Shown: positions 8,398 through 17,506 of the stretch, in pieces
How the letters are laid out: the number at the start of each line of letters is the position of its first letter
How positions within the stretch are numbered: the stretch's first letter is position 1
NCBI GenBank assembly: GCA_020347645.1
Contig: CP070736.1
Location: 687,321 to 720,435, forward strand
Length of the DNA: 33,115 bases
Origin: Methanobacteriota archaeon
GTDB lineage: Archaea; Thermoplasmatota; Thermoplasmata; UBA10834
Reading direction: 5' to 3'
The notes under the pieces: generated by a model
Seen by the model: the letters and a program-made list of their open reading frames with translations, nothing else
Database searches by the model: none
What the model was told of the DNA's origin: nothing
Made by a program: the position numbers and the translations under genes

Positions 8398-9822
8398 TCA
8401 ACCATTCTCATAACGACGGATTATCGAATCACCCTGTTCAACGGCTGAGCGGTCCAACTCAGCTACACGATGCTCCGACAGGAGTTTCTTGACAATGGAT
8501 TTCGCCTCTGCAACCATGCCTCTCGAAAGAGTCGCTTCCCAGGCGAGGATGGCATCGTCCCTGCGAAACACGGAGTCTCTGAAATTCCGCAGAGTATGAG
8601 GATGTGCTATGAACGTTCCACCGTGGCCCACTTCCTTCAGGACGTCCAGGGCAACGGACTTCTCGTCAACTACCATACTTCTAAGACTCGGTCGGAAGTT
8701 CTTCCAGGTGTAAGCATCAATCACGACCTGCTCCAAGGAGGCTCCCTTCGCACCATCCAACGAGCCCATGCCGCAGGTCAGATCCACCGCCGAATAGATC
8801 TCCGTGCCGTAGCTTAAAACCTCAGACAGAGCCATGGTCGCTCCTGGCTTTGTGTCATTGCAGAGTCCCCAACCCCCAGCCATGCAGGGCAACCCGTATC
8901 GAAGGGCCAACTGACTCACCCCTGCAGCGAGAGGTGGAGACTCCGCGGGACCTGAAGGCACAGAGCCCGTCCTCATATCCGCTGGCACGCCGGCTGAACT
9001 GTAGATGAAAGGCGCTCCCTCGGCCGCAGTCTGCGAAATCACCAGACTGGCAAGATTTTCGACGTTGATGACATTCATCGTCCCCGCGACGGTCACAGGG
9101 GCTGTGAAACCTGACAGAGGCATCGTCATGCAAACAATCGGTATGCCGGCCTTCGACAGTTCCACCTGGGCCTCAATTGCGCCCTTCTCGAACGATAGCG
9201 GTGAAACGGGAGAGGACACCACTGAGAATATCGGTCTCTCCTTCAACGCGTCCCTGCCGCCGACGAGCAAGGCCCCGAGGTCTATCTGTGCGTTCGCATC
9301 TTCCGCATCCATGACCTCGACCTGCTGAACGTGTTTGGAAGTATTCTGAAGGGATGTCCAAAGTCCATGTAACGCGTGTGATTTGTCCGGAACGTCCATC
9401 GGTACTACAACGGTCCAGAAGAAGTCCACCGAATCGATGGCGTCCGCGAGTCTCGCGAAATCGGCCAGGTCTGCCTTATTGGCGTTCCTCCTCTCTTCAG
9501 TCTCCAAGTCCGTCATGTAGTTTGCCAGGCCCGTCGTCGCTGCGAAGGGCATTCCAGACACAGGTATCTTTAGATCGTGCATCGAGTCTCGAGAGCAGAG
9601 AGTGAAGCTTCCAGGGGCTTTCCTAATCGCCTCGTTGACAATGTCCTCGGATATTCGCGCCGTTTGCCGGTCGTAATCTACGCAGGCGCCCGCGTCCTCC
9701 AACATCTTGAGAACCCGTGGACTTCTGACCAGCACTCCGAGCTCTTCGAGGCATCTTATGCTCTGATCATGGATCAGGTCTTCTTCGTCGCCGGACAAGA
9801 ACTTGAGTTGTGCGCGCGCCAT
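8398..9822 (-). CDS. MttB-family corrinoid methyltransferase, non-pyrrolysine
   Basis: A 474-residue member of the trimethylamine methyltransferase (MttB) superfamily, full length. Family members move a methyl group from a methylated amine or betaine to a corrinoid protein. Recognisable segments are the N-terminal helical start (LIHDQSIRCLEELGV), FAATTGLANYMTD (93-105), the barrel core ending in MPLSGFTAPVTVAGT, and the C-terminal EVGHGGTFIAHPHTLRNFR (397-415). No in-frame TAG interrupts it, so pyrrolysine is absent, as in the betaine-demethylating branch. The start ATG 9822 is chosen over ATG 9867 because AGGAGGT precedes it by five bases. The active substrate is unknown. No corrinoid protein or reactivase gene is adjacent; the nearest corrinoid protein is at 31796-32455. 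Confidence 0.88.
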   Translation of the reverse strand: MARAQLKFLSGDEEDLIHDQSIRCLEELGVLVRSPRVLKMLEDAGACVDYDRQTARISEDIVNEAIRKAPGSFTLCSRDSMHDLKIPVSGMPFAATTGLANYMTDLETEERRNANKADLADFARLADAIDSVDFFWTVVVPMDVPDKSHALHGLWTSLQNTSKHVQQVEVMDAEDANAQIDLGALLVGGRDALKERPIFSVVSSPVSPLSFEKGAIEAQVELSKAGIPIVCMTMPLSGFTAPVTVAGTMNVINVENLASLVISQTAAEGAPFIYSSAGVPADMRTGSVPSGPAESPPLAAGVSQLALRYGLPCMAGGWGLCNDTKPGATMALSEVLSYGTEIYSAVDLTCGMGSLDGAKGASLEQVVIDAYTWKNFRPSLRSMVVDEKSVALDVLKEVGHGGTFIAHPHTLRNFRDSVFRRDDAILAWEATLSRGMVAEAKSIVKKLLSEHRVAELDRSAVEQGDSIIRRYENG

Positions 9823-9827
9823 ACAGA

Positions 9828-9834
9828 ACCTCCT
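9828..9834 (-). promoter_or_regulatory. Shine-Dalgarno of the MttB-family gene
   Basis: AGGAGGT (minus strand) ends five bases before ATG 9822. It rules against the longer open frame starting at 9867. Confidence 0.75.
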
Positions 9835-9960
9835 ATGTGTTGTGTGTCGACTCGCTACGATTGCCAATAGCCGTTTCCGCTATAGTCCTATCGTACATAA
9901 GCATGACCATTGTCGTCCGTTTGAGCGCATATGCATTCGGGTGAAAGAAAGAATTTGGCA

Positions 9961-12912
9961 TCACGCCATTTCGTCGCGTCCCTCTCTTTGGAGCCTGCCT
10001 GGAGCCCACCAGGCCCACTTGCCCAGGATCGTCATCATAGCGGGAACGATGTAAGTGCGAACGACCATCGCGTCCAGCATTATGGCGAACGCAAGGGCGA
10101 AACCCATCTCTCGCAGCATCATTGTACTTGATATCATCATCATGCTGAATGCAGATCCCATGATTATCGCTAGCGCAGTTATTATTCCGCCAGTCCAGTC
10201 AAGCGAATCCACAATCGCGTCCCTGTTCGATTTGCCCTTGTGCTTCTCCTCACGGATCCTTGTGAGGATGAAGACGTTATAGTCCATACCGATTCCCATC
10301 AGCATTATGAAGAGTATCAATGGGATGATCCAGAGTATCGAATGGTCGAGCACGTATCCAAAGATGCCTACAGTCGCGGCGAAGGCCCATGAGATGCTGA
10401 GGAGTATCGAGATTATTGCGAACAACGAGAGGAACACCGCTCCCAGCACAACAAGGAGCACCAGGAATATACCGATCACAACCACGATCTCCATGATGTC
10501 GAATTGTCTGTTCAGGTCGTTGGCGAGATCGTATATGACCGCTGTCGCGCCGCCTACATAGATATCGGCGGATGACAGGATGGGATCCTCAGAAGACATC
10601 GAGGTCGCCAGCTCCCTTATCGCCTCGATTGAATCAAGCGACTCGGGAGTCATCGGTCCTGCCTCCAGAACGACAGTTATGAGAACGGTTCGGTTGTCAA
10701 GTCCCACGCTCTCAAGCATGAGGGATTCAACGTCCGCCCGCATTTCAGGCGACATTGAACTCAGGTTCCCGTAGTCGATGGTAGGACCTTGCGGATTCGT
10801 CGTGCCGGTGGCCTGCTTGACGTTATCCACTGCCGAGATCGAGGTGGTGACCGACTCGATCGCCTTCAGGTTCTCAAGGCTGAAATTCCCGTTCTCGTAG
10901 ACCGGGGAATCCAGCACCAACACAATCTGCGTGGGCATTATCCTTCCCGCGCCGAAGGCTTCGGTCATGGCGGTTATGCCTTCGTTGCTCTCGACGCCGG
11001 ACGACATTCCCTCTATGAAATCGAAGCTCGTCTCGGCCGTTACGAAGATATAGGTTGTAGGAATCGAAATGAGAATAGCCACTGCCATGACTGCTTTTGC
11101 ATGCCTGATGGAGAAGTCTGCCGCCTTGAAGAAGTATCCGCGATGTCCTGCAGCCCTCTTCGCCATGAACTTCTCTGCGTACCTGTACCACCTCTTCTTG
11201 TTGTTGGGCCAGAATACTCTGTTTCCCAGCAGCATCAGTATCGACGGCACCAGCGTAAGAGCGACCAAGAGGGCGATGCCGATGGACATCCCCATGACAA
11301 GGCCCATGGTGCGTATCATGGAGAAATCAGCTATCGTGAGGGCGAAGAAGGACACCATCACTGTTGCGCCACTCGTGGAGATGCTCTCGCCAGCCCAGGT
11401 GACCGACGTCCTAACGGCTTCCTCCCTCACATGGCCTTTGATGCGTTCCTCCCGGTACCTGGCAACAATGAAAATCGCATAATCGGTGCCGACCCCCATC
11501 AGTATGCTGAAGAGCATCATTGTAACGGAATAGTGGACATCGGCGATGAGCAGACCGATAACAAACACCATCGCCTGACTGACCCCCAAAGCCACCATTA
11601 CGCTTCCGAGTGGGACAAACTGCGCTACCACGGAGCGGAAGAAGAATCCCATCAGAACGATTATCATGATTATTGTGATCGGCTCAATCAGCATCATCTC
11701 TGTCTCCATGGAATGCTCCATGTCAGCGGTCAGCGCTGCGTCCCCTGTGATATAAACCTTGTACTCAGACGTAAGATGGGCAGCCTGGGTATCGTCGACT
11801 ATACCACGGAGAATCTCTACATTGACCAAGACTGGCTTCTCCCCCTCCTCCACGAAGTTTGATTCACGTGAGAAGCTCAGAATAATCAACATGGCGCTGT
11901 TGTCTGGGCTAAGGAAGCTGGCTATATACTCCTCCGGGAGAGACACAGGATACTCCGATATCGTACCAGAGGATACTACCTCTCTGGCCAAAACAGCACA
12001 TTCGTCGTACGCGTACTCTGGTCCTAGAGCGTAGACGCTCTCCAAGAAGTAGAGGTCGCCGATTCCGGCAGTCTGGGATATCATGGAGAGAGCAAAGGCG
12101 CGCTGAGCGGTAGCGTTCGAATACGAGTCGAGGTCAAATGCCGATAGTGCGGCTATCATCATCGCCTTCTGCTCTTCCGCATACGGAAGCCCCTCAATGA
12201 AGACCGGTGCAGCTGCAGAGATTGCATACACTGTGCGAGACTGGGGCTCAGCTGTCAGAGTGGAATTGCCCGATGTAGAATTCCAAACGTCCGCAAATGC
12301 GAAGTAGTACTGGTAACTCGCCTGAGCGGTTGCTTCATCCATAAGAAGCGACATGTCTTCGAGAGTGTCAATCATCTGAAGATATGCTGCAGCATCCAGC
12401 TCGGTTATGTTCATGGCAGGATTGTCCTCCGCGATATCCTGCCAAATGTCAAGGTGCATCTCTGGTACACCGAATAAAAGGTACAAGGTAGAATTCAACT
12501 GGTACTCAGTCTCGTACATCATTGGTCCAATTTCATACGCGAGGCCTGAAATCATCGCTTCGTGAAGAGAATAGACGGAAGAGATGTCTTCTAGGTACGA
12601 CATGTCTTCTGATCCCGTCACCTCATCTCCGAGTTGAAGGGAGAAATCTCTTGACTCTGAAGAGGTCACATCTGGGCCAACGACAACAATCATCAGCGTG
12701 CTGTTAGCTAGTGAGGTAGGGAACTGCTCGTTGACGATCTCCTGGGCAACCAGAGATTCGATGTCGCCTTCTACCATTTCGGATTCCTGGTACGCCAATA
12801 TCTCTCCTACTTTGGTGATTGCAGGCACAGCGAGCAGGAGGATTATGACCCAAAGGGCTAGTATCTTCTTGTGGTGTTTGACTACGACGTCTGCAAGTCT
12901 GGCGAATATCAT
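9961..12912 (-). CDS. MMPL/RND-superfamily membrane transporter (HAE3-like)
   Basis: A 983-residue polytopic protein with the classic duplicated RND layout. Helix 1 (about 17-33) is followed by a large outer domain (34-405) and five helices (about 410-562). Then come helix 7 (607-625), a second outer domain (626-805) and five more helices (808-965). Each half carries the MmpL signature with an intramembrane Asp: GVGTDYAIFIVARYREE (473-489) and GIGMDYNVFILTRIREE (873-889). Family members export lipids or other hydrophobic compounds using the ion gradient; the cargo here is unknown. The start is ATG 12912. It is transcribed alone, 138 bases upstream of the MttB-family start, and divergently from the RIO1 kinase. 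The C-terminal tail (GRLQREGRDEMA) is cytoplasmic and charged. Confidence 0.92.
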   Translation of the reverse strand: MIFARLADVVVKHHKKILALWVIILLLAVPAITKVGEILAYQESEMVEGDIESLVAQEIVNEQFPTSLANSTLMIVVVGPDVTSSESRDFSLQLGDEVTGSEDMSYLEDISSVYSLHEAMISGLAYEIGPMMYETEYQLNSTLYLLFGVPEMHLDIWQDIAEDNPAMNITELDAAAYLQMIDTLEDMSLLMDEATAQASYQYYFAFADVWNSTSGNSTLTAEPQSRTVYAISAAAPVFIEGLPYAEEQKAMMIAALSAFDLDSYSNATAQRAFALSMISQTAGIGDLYFLESVYALGPEYAYDECAVLAREVVSSGTISEYPVSLPEEYIASFLSPDNSAMLIILSFSRESNFVEEGEKPVLVNVEILRGIVDDTQAAHLTSEYKVYITGDAALTADMEHSMETEMMLIEPITIIMIIVLMGFFFRSVVAQFVPLGSVMVALGVSQAMVFVIGLLIADVHYSVTMMLFSILMGVGTDYAIFIVARYREERIKGHVREEAVRTSVTWAGESISTSGATVMVSFFALTIADFSMIRTMGLVMGMSIGIALLVALTLVPSILMLLGNRVFWPNNKKRWYRYAEKFMAKRAAGHRGYFFKAADFSIRHAKAVMAVAILISIPTTYIFVTAETSFDFIEGMSSGVESNEGITAMTEAFGAGRIMPTQIVLVLDSPVYENGNFSLENLKAIESVTTSISAVDNVKQATGTTNPQGPTIDYGNLSSMSPEMRADVESLMLESVGLDNRTVLITVVLEAGPMTPESLDSIEAIRELATSMSSEDPILSSADIYVGGATAVIYDLANDLNRQFDIMEIVVVIGIFLVLLVVLGAVFLSLFAIISILLSISWAFAATVGIFGYVLDHSILWIIPLILFIMLMGIGMDYNVFILTRIREEKHKGKSNRDAIVDSLDWTGGIITALAIIMGSAFSMMMISSTMMLREMGFALAFAIMLDAMVVRTYIVPAMMTILGKWAWWAPGRLQREGRDEMA

Positions 12913-13211
12913 ACGGACTTCCCCTTGGTCGTCTGCAATCCTTAGGCGACTTTTGTGCCGTTAATCCGATACTCACTTATGTGCATTTCGCAGCAACATA
13001 TCAGCCGACCAGGGGTCTTACGACTTTATGCGGACAATCGCAACGCTTAACTAGAAGCTATGCATTGGCGACATCGATCGAAGGATCCAGGAGGTTTCCA
13101 GCAATGATGTCAGAATCGGTTTTAGTCGCAGCGCTGGGAGCCGTGTGATCCTCGACGGATTTCCTGGCGTTTGGCGATAGTTGAGCCTGCAATGAGAATG
13201 CCAAATCTATC
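12913..13211. other. Divergent intergenic region (MMPL transporter / RIO1 kinase)
   Basis: About 300 bases between two divergent genes should hold both promoters. I see no convincing TATA box. It contains a very short plus-strand frame at 13104-13148 (ATG ATG TCA..., 14 codons) behind a textbook AGGAGG at 13089-13094, spacing nine. A second one of seven codons, 13192-13215, has a stop that overlaps the RIO1 ATG by four bases. Either could be a leader peptide, but neither is long enough to be sure. Confidence 0.4.
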
Positions 13212-13967
13212 ATGAGAATCGCAAATATGCCAAACGATCCATATCTAGACGCCAGCGTCGTCTGGCGCATCAAATCCGGTAACCTGGAATTCAAGGAATC
13301 CAGCTACCGTTCAGTGAAAGAGGCCATCCTATCCTCAGGCTTGGCCACCGAAGTCATAGGCCTAATCAGCTCAGGCAAGGAGGCGGACGTGTATCTATGC
13401 ACATACCGCAGCGCGCCGATAGCAGTCAAGGTTTACCGTTTGTACAAGACCAGCCATCGGGGTGGAAGGCCGATAAAGCTGGATTCGCTGGGATGGCTTG
13501 CAGCTCGCGAGTTCGAAATGACTCGACAGGCTTGGAAGGGTGGCGCACTTGTCCCGGCGCCTGCGCGCCGTGTAGAGAACATGTTCTCGATGCGTTACCT
13601 GGGTACCGATGAGCGTCCTGCACCGAAGCTACATGAAATTGAACCGAGCGACCCAAGCGCAATGATGAATCAAGTGCTGAGCGGCGTCGAGGGGCTTTCC
13701 CATGCAGGAGTTGTACACTCCGACCTCAGCGCTTTCAACATACTCGTGCACGAAGGTCGCCCATGGTTCATCGACCTCGCACAAGCCGTTCGAGTGGACC
13801 GGACTGGAGACGTCCCTTGGCAACGGCTCCATGAAGCGTCTGTTGCTCTTGACCGCGGTTTGAACGCTCTACAGGGGTACTTCGACAAGTACGGACTTGA
13901 TGTGAGGAAGGACGCATTGGCCAGTCGAATACTGAAATCAATAGACAAATTCCATGTGCTTAGCTGA
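13212..13967 (+). CDS. rio1: RIO1-type atypical serine/threonine kinase
   Basis: A 251-residue RIO-family kinase, nearly a bare catalytic domain. Visible are the flexible P-loop SSGKEADVY (53-61), the ATP lysine Lys73 in AVKVYR, the catalytic loop HSDLSAFNIL (Asp171, Asn176) and the metal-binding IDLAQAV (Asp188) that replaces the DFG motif. The winged helix typical of RIO2 is not apparent, so RIO1 is preferred. RIO1 proteins act in late small-subunit ribosome maturation in archaea and eukaryotes. The start is ATG 13212; ATG 13227 is an alternative. No strong Shine-Dalgarno precedes either. Its neighbours show no functional link. Confidence 0.92.
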   Translation: MRIANMPNDPYLDASVVWRIKSGNLEFKESSYRSVKEAILSSGLATEVIGLISSGKEADVYLCTYRSAPIAVKVYRLYKTSHRGGRPIKLDSLGWLAAREFEMTRQAWKGGALVPAPARRVENMFSMRYLGTDERPAPKLHEIEPSDPSAMMNQVLSGVEGLSHAGVVHSDLSAFNILVHEGRPWFIDLAQAVRVDRTGDVPWQRLHEASVALDRGLNALQGYFDKYGLDVRKDALASRILKSIDKFHVLS

Positions 13968-14126
13968 CATGCTTGACCCATTGGAAATATTGACATGTTG
14001 CCTTATCGACGCTCGACGTAGCGCCATATGAGCGACGCATTCTGCCGACCCTGCCGCTCTGTCGACATCGGTGGGAAAAAGCTTAACGGAAGCCATGGAT
14101 TCGCATGAAGGAGTTACGGAGCAAGG

Positions 14127-14564
14127 ATGATACACGCACAAGATGACATCAACATAGATGAGAGGCACCCTTCGCCCAAGAGACTGAGACGGCTGAGGGT
14201 TCTGTTTTGGGACTCCGCGGGTACGCTTTTCCTGGCGATAGGTCTCGTCGGCGTCGTGCTGCCCATCCTGCCGACGACGCCATTCCTCCTATTAGCCGCT
14301 GCGTGCTATCTGAAAGGCTCGAAGAGAATGCACACATGGATGACCAATAACAGATGGTTCGGTCAGTATCTGCGAGACTACATGGAAGGCAAAGGCATTC
14401 CAAGGAGAACCAAAGTGGTTTCCCTATCAGCGCTTTGGCTTGTTATCGTGCTCTCGGCCGTCTTTGCGACGGAGAGCCTTGTCATCCGAGTGGTCCTATT
14501 GATTGTCGCGATAGGCGTCACCGTCCATGTGACGACGATAAAGACAAAACCGACGAAATCGTGA
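14127..14564 (+). CDS. YbaN/DUF454-family inner-membrane protein
   Basis: A small membrane protein of 145 residues. Its core GLVGVVLPILPTTPFLLL (39-56) is the hallmark of the YbaN/DUF454 family, followed by a short positively charged loop (KGSKRMHTW) and two more helices near 95-135. A charged cytoplasmic N-terminus of about 24 residues precedes the first helix. No biochemical function is established for the family. A possible TATA-like AAAAAGCTTAAC lies near 14076-14087. It is followed by a convergent aminotransferase gene with a 131-base gap. Confidence 0.85.
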   Translation: MIHAQDDINIDERHPSPKRLRRLRVLFWDSAGTLFLAIGLVGVVLPILPTTPFLLLAAACYLKGSKRMHTWMTNNRWFGQYLRDYMEGKGIPRRTKVVSLSALWLVIVLSAVFATESLVIRVVLLIVAIGVTVHVTTIKTKPTKS

Positions 14565-14695
14565 AAGGCTGTGTTATCGAGTTTGTGATTCGGCGCTCCG
14601 ATCTGCAACCGTCTTTGGAACAGTTGGCAAACCGCCCCTTCTGCCATGCCGGGCGACGACAACAGCACTTGCAGATTTTCCACCGCGAAGCCGCG

Positions 14696-15826
14696 CTACT
14701 CAGAAAGCTCATCTTCGAATGAGTTCAATAGCTCATCGAGGCGGCTGAGTCCGAAGTTCAAAAGGTCTTCCTTCACGCTTGTGCCTATCCGCACGTATCC
14801 ATCCATTCCCATTTGGCACCCCGGAACCACGAGTACGGATTTTTCCTTCAGCAAACGTTTGGCGAATTCAAAGGAGTCTGCAACGGGCGAGTGATTGATG
14901 AAGCACATCGGGCCCGCTTCTGGTGAAGAAAACGAAAACTTCGGGTCGTGTGATGACGCCCATTCCTTGAGGTTACGATGACCTTCACGTATGACTGCCT
15001 GGTTCCGCGCTATTATTCTCTCCCTCCTTTCCGGCTCGAGCACAAGTCTGGCGAGGTGGTCGCAAGGCATTGCATGCGTCAATGTAAGGTAGTCATGGTA
15101 GGATGTTATCTCCTGGAGGATTTCGGGCATGCCCACGAGCCATCCGATTCGTAGTCCTGGCAATCCGTACGCCTTGCACAGGCCGTTCGTGACAAGCGTG
15201 CGCTCGTAGTCTCCCCAGAGGGATTTCGTTCTGTCACGCTCCAATTCCGCTCCGATGTATACTTCGTCCGAGAGAATCCATGCGCCGGAGTCTTTGGCGC
15301 AGTCTACAAGGACGGTTCGTTGCTCGTCAGCCATAACAGCACCGGTCGGGTTATTGGGATTGCATACCTGTATCGCCTTCGTCTTCTTGTTCACCATGGT
15401 CTTCAGGTCTTCCGGATCGAACTGCCATCCTGTATCCTCACGAAGAGGCAATGGCGTGATCTTGAGACCCCATGATCTTGCCAGGTTCCGGGTCTGCATA
15501 TAGCCGGGCACCATCACGACAATCTCATCGCCCTCTTCGAGGATACGCCACGCTCCCAGAAAATTCGCTTCGGTAGCACCGTTCGTGACATGGATATGAT
15601 CGGATGACGCATTCTGATACAAGGAGGCGATCGCCGCTCGCAATTCCGACGAACCGCCTGACGGTGGATAGTTCTGTGAGGCTTCGGACACAAACCGAAC
15701 CGCCTCAGCGCCATCGGCCAAATCAGCCAGGCTCAAGGAGGGAACACCGCTCCCAGACAGATCGCATTCAACCTTGTTCTCATACGCGCATTGCATGCGC
15801 ACCATTTCAAAAGGCTCTTGTCTCAC
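14696..15826 (-). CDS. Class I/II PLP-dependent aminotransferase
   Basis: A 376-residue fold-type I aminotransferase. Motifs in order are YPPSGGSSELR (53-63, substrate/PLP region), NPNNPTG (156-162), SDEVY (186-190), the Schiff-base Lys218 in NGLCKAYGLPGLRIGW, and the C-terminal VRIGTSV arginine that binds the substrate carboxylate. The substrate is undetermined; an aspartate or aromatic amino acid transaminase is plausible. The open frame runs on to 15919, but the family normally begins near EPFEMVRMQ, so GTG 15826 is preferred. The extra 31 codons would read through A/T-rich promoter-like sequence. The stop is TAG. It is divergent from the first C11 peptidase. Confidence 0.88.
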   Translation of the reverse strand: MRQEPFEMVRMQCAYENKVECDLSGSGVPSLSLADLADGAEAVRFVSEASQNYPPSGGSSELRAAIASLYQNASSDHIHVTNGATEANFLGAWRILEEGDEIVVMVPGYMQTRNLARSWGLKITPLPLREDTGWQFDPEDLKTMVNKKTKAIQVCNPNNPTGAVMADEQRTVLVDCAKDSGAWILSDEVYIGAELERDRTKSLWGDYERTLVTNGLCKAYGLPGLRIGWLVGMPEILQEITSYHDYLTLTHAMPCDHLARLVLEPERRERIIARNQAVIREGHRNLKEWASSHDPKFSFSSPEAGPMCFINHSPVADSFEFAKRLLKEKSVLVVPGCQMGMDGYVRIGTSVKEDLLNFGLSRLDELLNSFEDELSE

Positions 15827-15840
15827 GAATACCGCCGGAG

Positions 15841-15870
15841 GATAAATACACGCACGGGGATTAAAAGCCC
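15841..15870 (-). promoter_or_regulatory. Possible promoter of the aminotransferase gene
   Basis: Two TATA-like elements lie 15-44 bases upstream of GTG 15826 on the minus strand: GGGCTTTTAA (15861-15870) and GTGTATTTATC (15841-15851). Either could direct a leaderless or short-leader transcript. This supports the shorter gene start. Confidence 0.4.
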
Positions 15871-16051
15871 TTGATATTCCATGCATCGCTTGCGAATCGC
15901 GTCGCGTGCAGTTGCGCAAGCACAGAGAAGTCGGAGAGCATCCCTTACCAGCGTGTCAACGCAATCGGTCACCCGACCGATGGTTCGAAAAATGTACCAA
16001 AATCGATATCAAGCGCCAGTTCATCAACGCTATCAGTGAGGGGGAAGTTTC

Positions 16052-17401
16052 TTGAGGAGAGATTTCACAAGAACCTTTGTGATTGGAGTAGCACTGGCAA
16101 TGGCTTTGACGACTGTGAGCGGCGCGGCAATCGCTGGGAAGAACGGACTGTCAGCCAATAGAGCGTCTCCGGTGATGGAGGCCGAATGGACCTTTATGGG
16201 CTACATCGCTGGAGACAACAACCTGGAGTTTGATGCTGTCAGCGATCTGATCGAGATGGAAAGCGTTGCTTCGGTTGATGGAGTTGAGCTCATCGTCCTT
16301 ATGGATACTTACTCTTTGATTGAGGGTACCCACTGGTACTACCTTGAACCGGGGGTAACACACGTCGAAGTGGCGGAGGATGGCACCTACATTTCCCACT
16401 GTGACTGCACAGACATAGTCGGAGAATGCCCAGGTGAACTGAATACGGGAGACGGGAAGACCCTCACCTACTTCATCGATAACGCAATAGGATACGCGCC
16501 TGCAAGTCGATACATGCTGGACCTATGGGATCACGGCGGCGGCTGGTACGGTCTATGCGTCGATGACACCGACCTCCTTCCGAGTGGCAGCAAAGACAGG
16601 CTCACACTGGACGAGACCGCGTCGGCGATAGCCGATGCCAGAGAAGTAGTCGATGACGAGCCGACTCCTGTTCACCTGGACATAATCGCCTATGACGCCT
16701 GCTTCATGAGTACGATCGAGACTGCCTATGAGAACAGATACATAGCTGACTTCATGGTTGCGTCAGTAACGACCGTCCCTGGCTGGGGATGGAATTACAG
16801 CCTCTTCCTTCAGGACATGCATGCCCTGGATGATATGAACCCATACAGTGTATGCGTGGCTGCTGTGGATGCCTTCGTAGAGACTTATGACCTATGTCTC
16901 GGGAGGGGTATAGGCGGATGGCCTTATCCAAGCTGTTCCATGATAGACCTCACGAAGATAGACGATCTTGTCAATGGCATCGACGGTTCTGAGGGCGGCG
17001 TCCTTCAGTTGGCTGAGGAGCTGCACGAGCTTGTGAACATAGACAGCTACAGAGGCGCAATCGAATCGGCGGAATCACAGACGCCTCAGATACAGTTCAA
17101 GGGAGAGATCTTTCCGTTCGCAGACCTTGGTTGGCTGGTCACGCTGCTCGGCGAAAATATTCCCGAGATAAAGGAAATCACCGATGGCACTTTTGAACTC
17201 CTCAGCGCAGCAGTGCCCTACTGGGATTCAGTGACGACGGACACCGACGCCTGTATCAACACCTTTGGACTTTCGATATACTTCACATGCTCACTCGAGA
17301 AGTTCAGAGACTACTACGGCGACGAAGACTACGGGATTGACTTCTGCGAGGACACGGAATGGGATGAATTCCTCGAGGACTTCGTCAAGGTCTATCAGTG
17401 A
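16052..17401 (+). CDS. Secreted clostripain-family (C11) cysteine peptidase, first copy
   Basis: A 449-residue protein with a signal peptide (MRRDFTRTFVIGVALAMA, cleavage near AAIAG, residue 29) and a peptidase C11 domain. The catalytic dyad is His161 in WDHGGGW and Cys217 in AYDACFMSTIE. The domain opens with WTFMGYIAGDNNLE (46-59), typical of the family. Cys117, Cys119 and Cys126 form a small cluster that may make a disulfide or metal site. C11 enzymes cleave after Arg or Lys, so extracellular protein degradation is likely. The start is TTG 16052 with a GAGGGGG-type Shine-Dalgarno. There is no C-terminal anchor. A second copy lies at 27637-28812. Confidence 0.9.
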   Translation: MRRDFTRTFVIGVALAMALTTVSGAAIAGKNGLSANRASPVMEAEWTFMGYIAGDNNLEFDAVSDLIEMESVASVDGVELIVLMDTYSLIEGTHWYYLEPGVTHVEVAEDGTYISHCDCTDIVGECPGELNTGDGKTLTYFIDNAIGYAPASRYMLDLWDHGGGWYGLCVDDTDLLPSGSKDRLTLDETASAIADAREVVDDEPTPVHLDIIAYDACFMSTIETAYENRYIADFMVASVTTVPGWGWNYSLFLQDMHALDDMNPYSVCVAAVDAFVETYDLCLGRGIGGWPYPSCSMIDLTKIDDLVNGIDGSEGGVLQLAEELHELVNIDSYRGAIESAESQTPQIQFKGEIFPFADLGWLVTLLGENIPEIKEITDGTFELLSAAVPYWDSVTTDTDACINTFGLSIYFTCSLEKFRDYYGDEDYGIDFCEDTEWDEFLEDFVKVYQ

Positions 17402-17434
17402 ATGAGGCGGACTGGACCCGAAGAAGGATTCACC

Positions 17435-17477
17435 CTCCTGAGAGGCAGGAGCACGTCCACATTAGTCGCACCTGCCT
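17435..17477. terminator. Convergent-gene hairpins, possible bidirectional terminator
   Basis: Two mutually exclusive hairpins lie between the convergent C11 peptidase and catalase genes. CTCCTG/CAGGAG (17435-17440 and 17446-17451) has a five-base loop. AGGCAGG/CCTGCCT (17443-17449 and 17471-17477) has a longer loop. No T-run follows, so termination is inferred from position only. Confidence 0.4.
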
Positions 17478-17506
17478 GAGTCCGCTCGCGAGCTGCTTTG
17501 CCGCAG

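Noticed and set aside
10789-11862. Long open frame antisense to the MMPL transporter
   Set aside because: It is His/Arg-rich with low-complexity runs, has no ribosome site or family motif, and lies wholly inside a well-supported gene on the other strand.
13058-13294. 78-codon minus-strand frame across the RIO1 start region
   Set aside because: No Shine-Dalgarno, overlaps the RIO1 gene start, and its composition is not protein-like.
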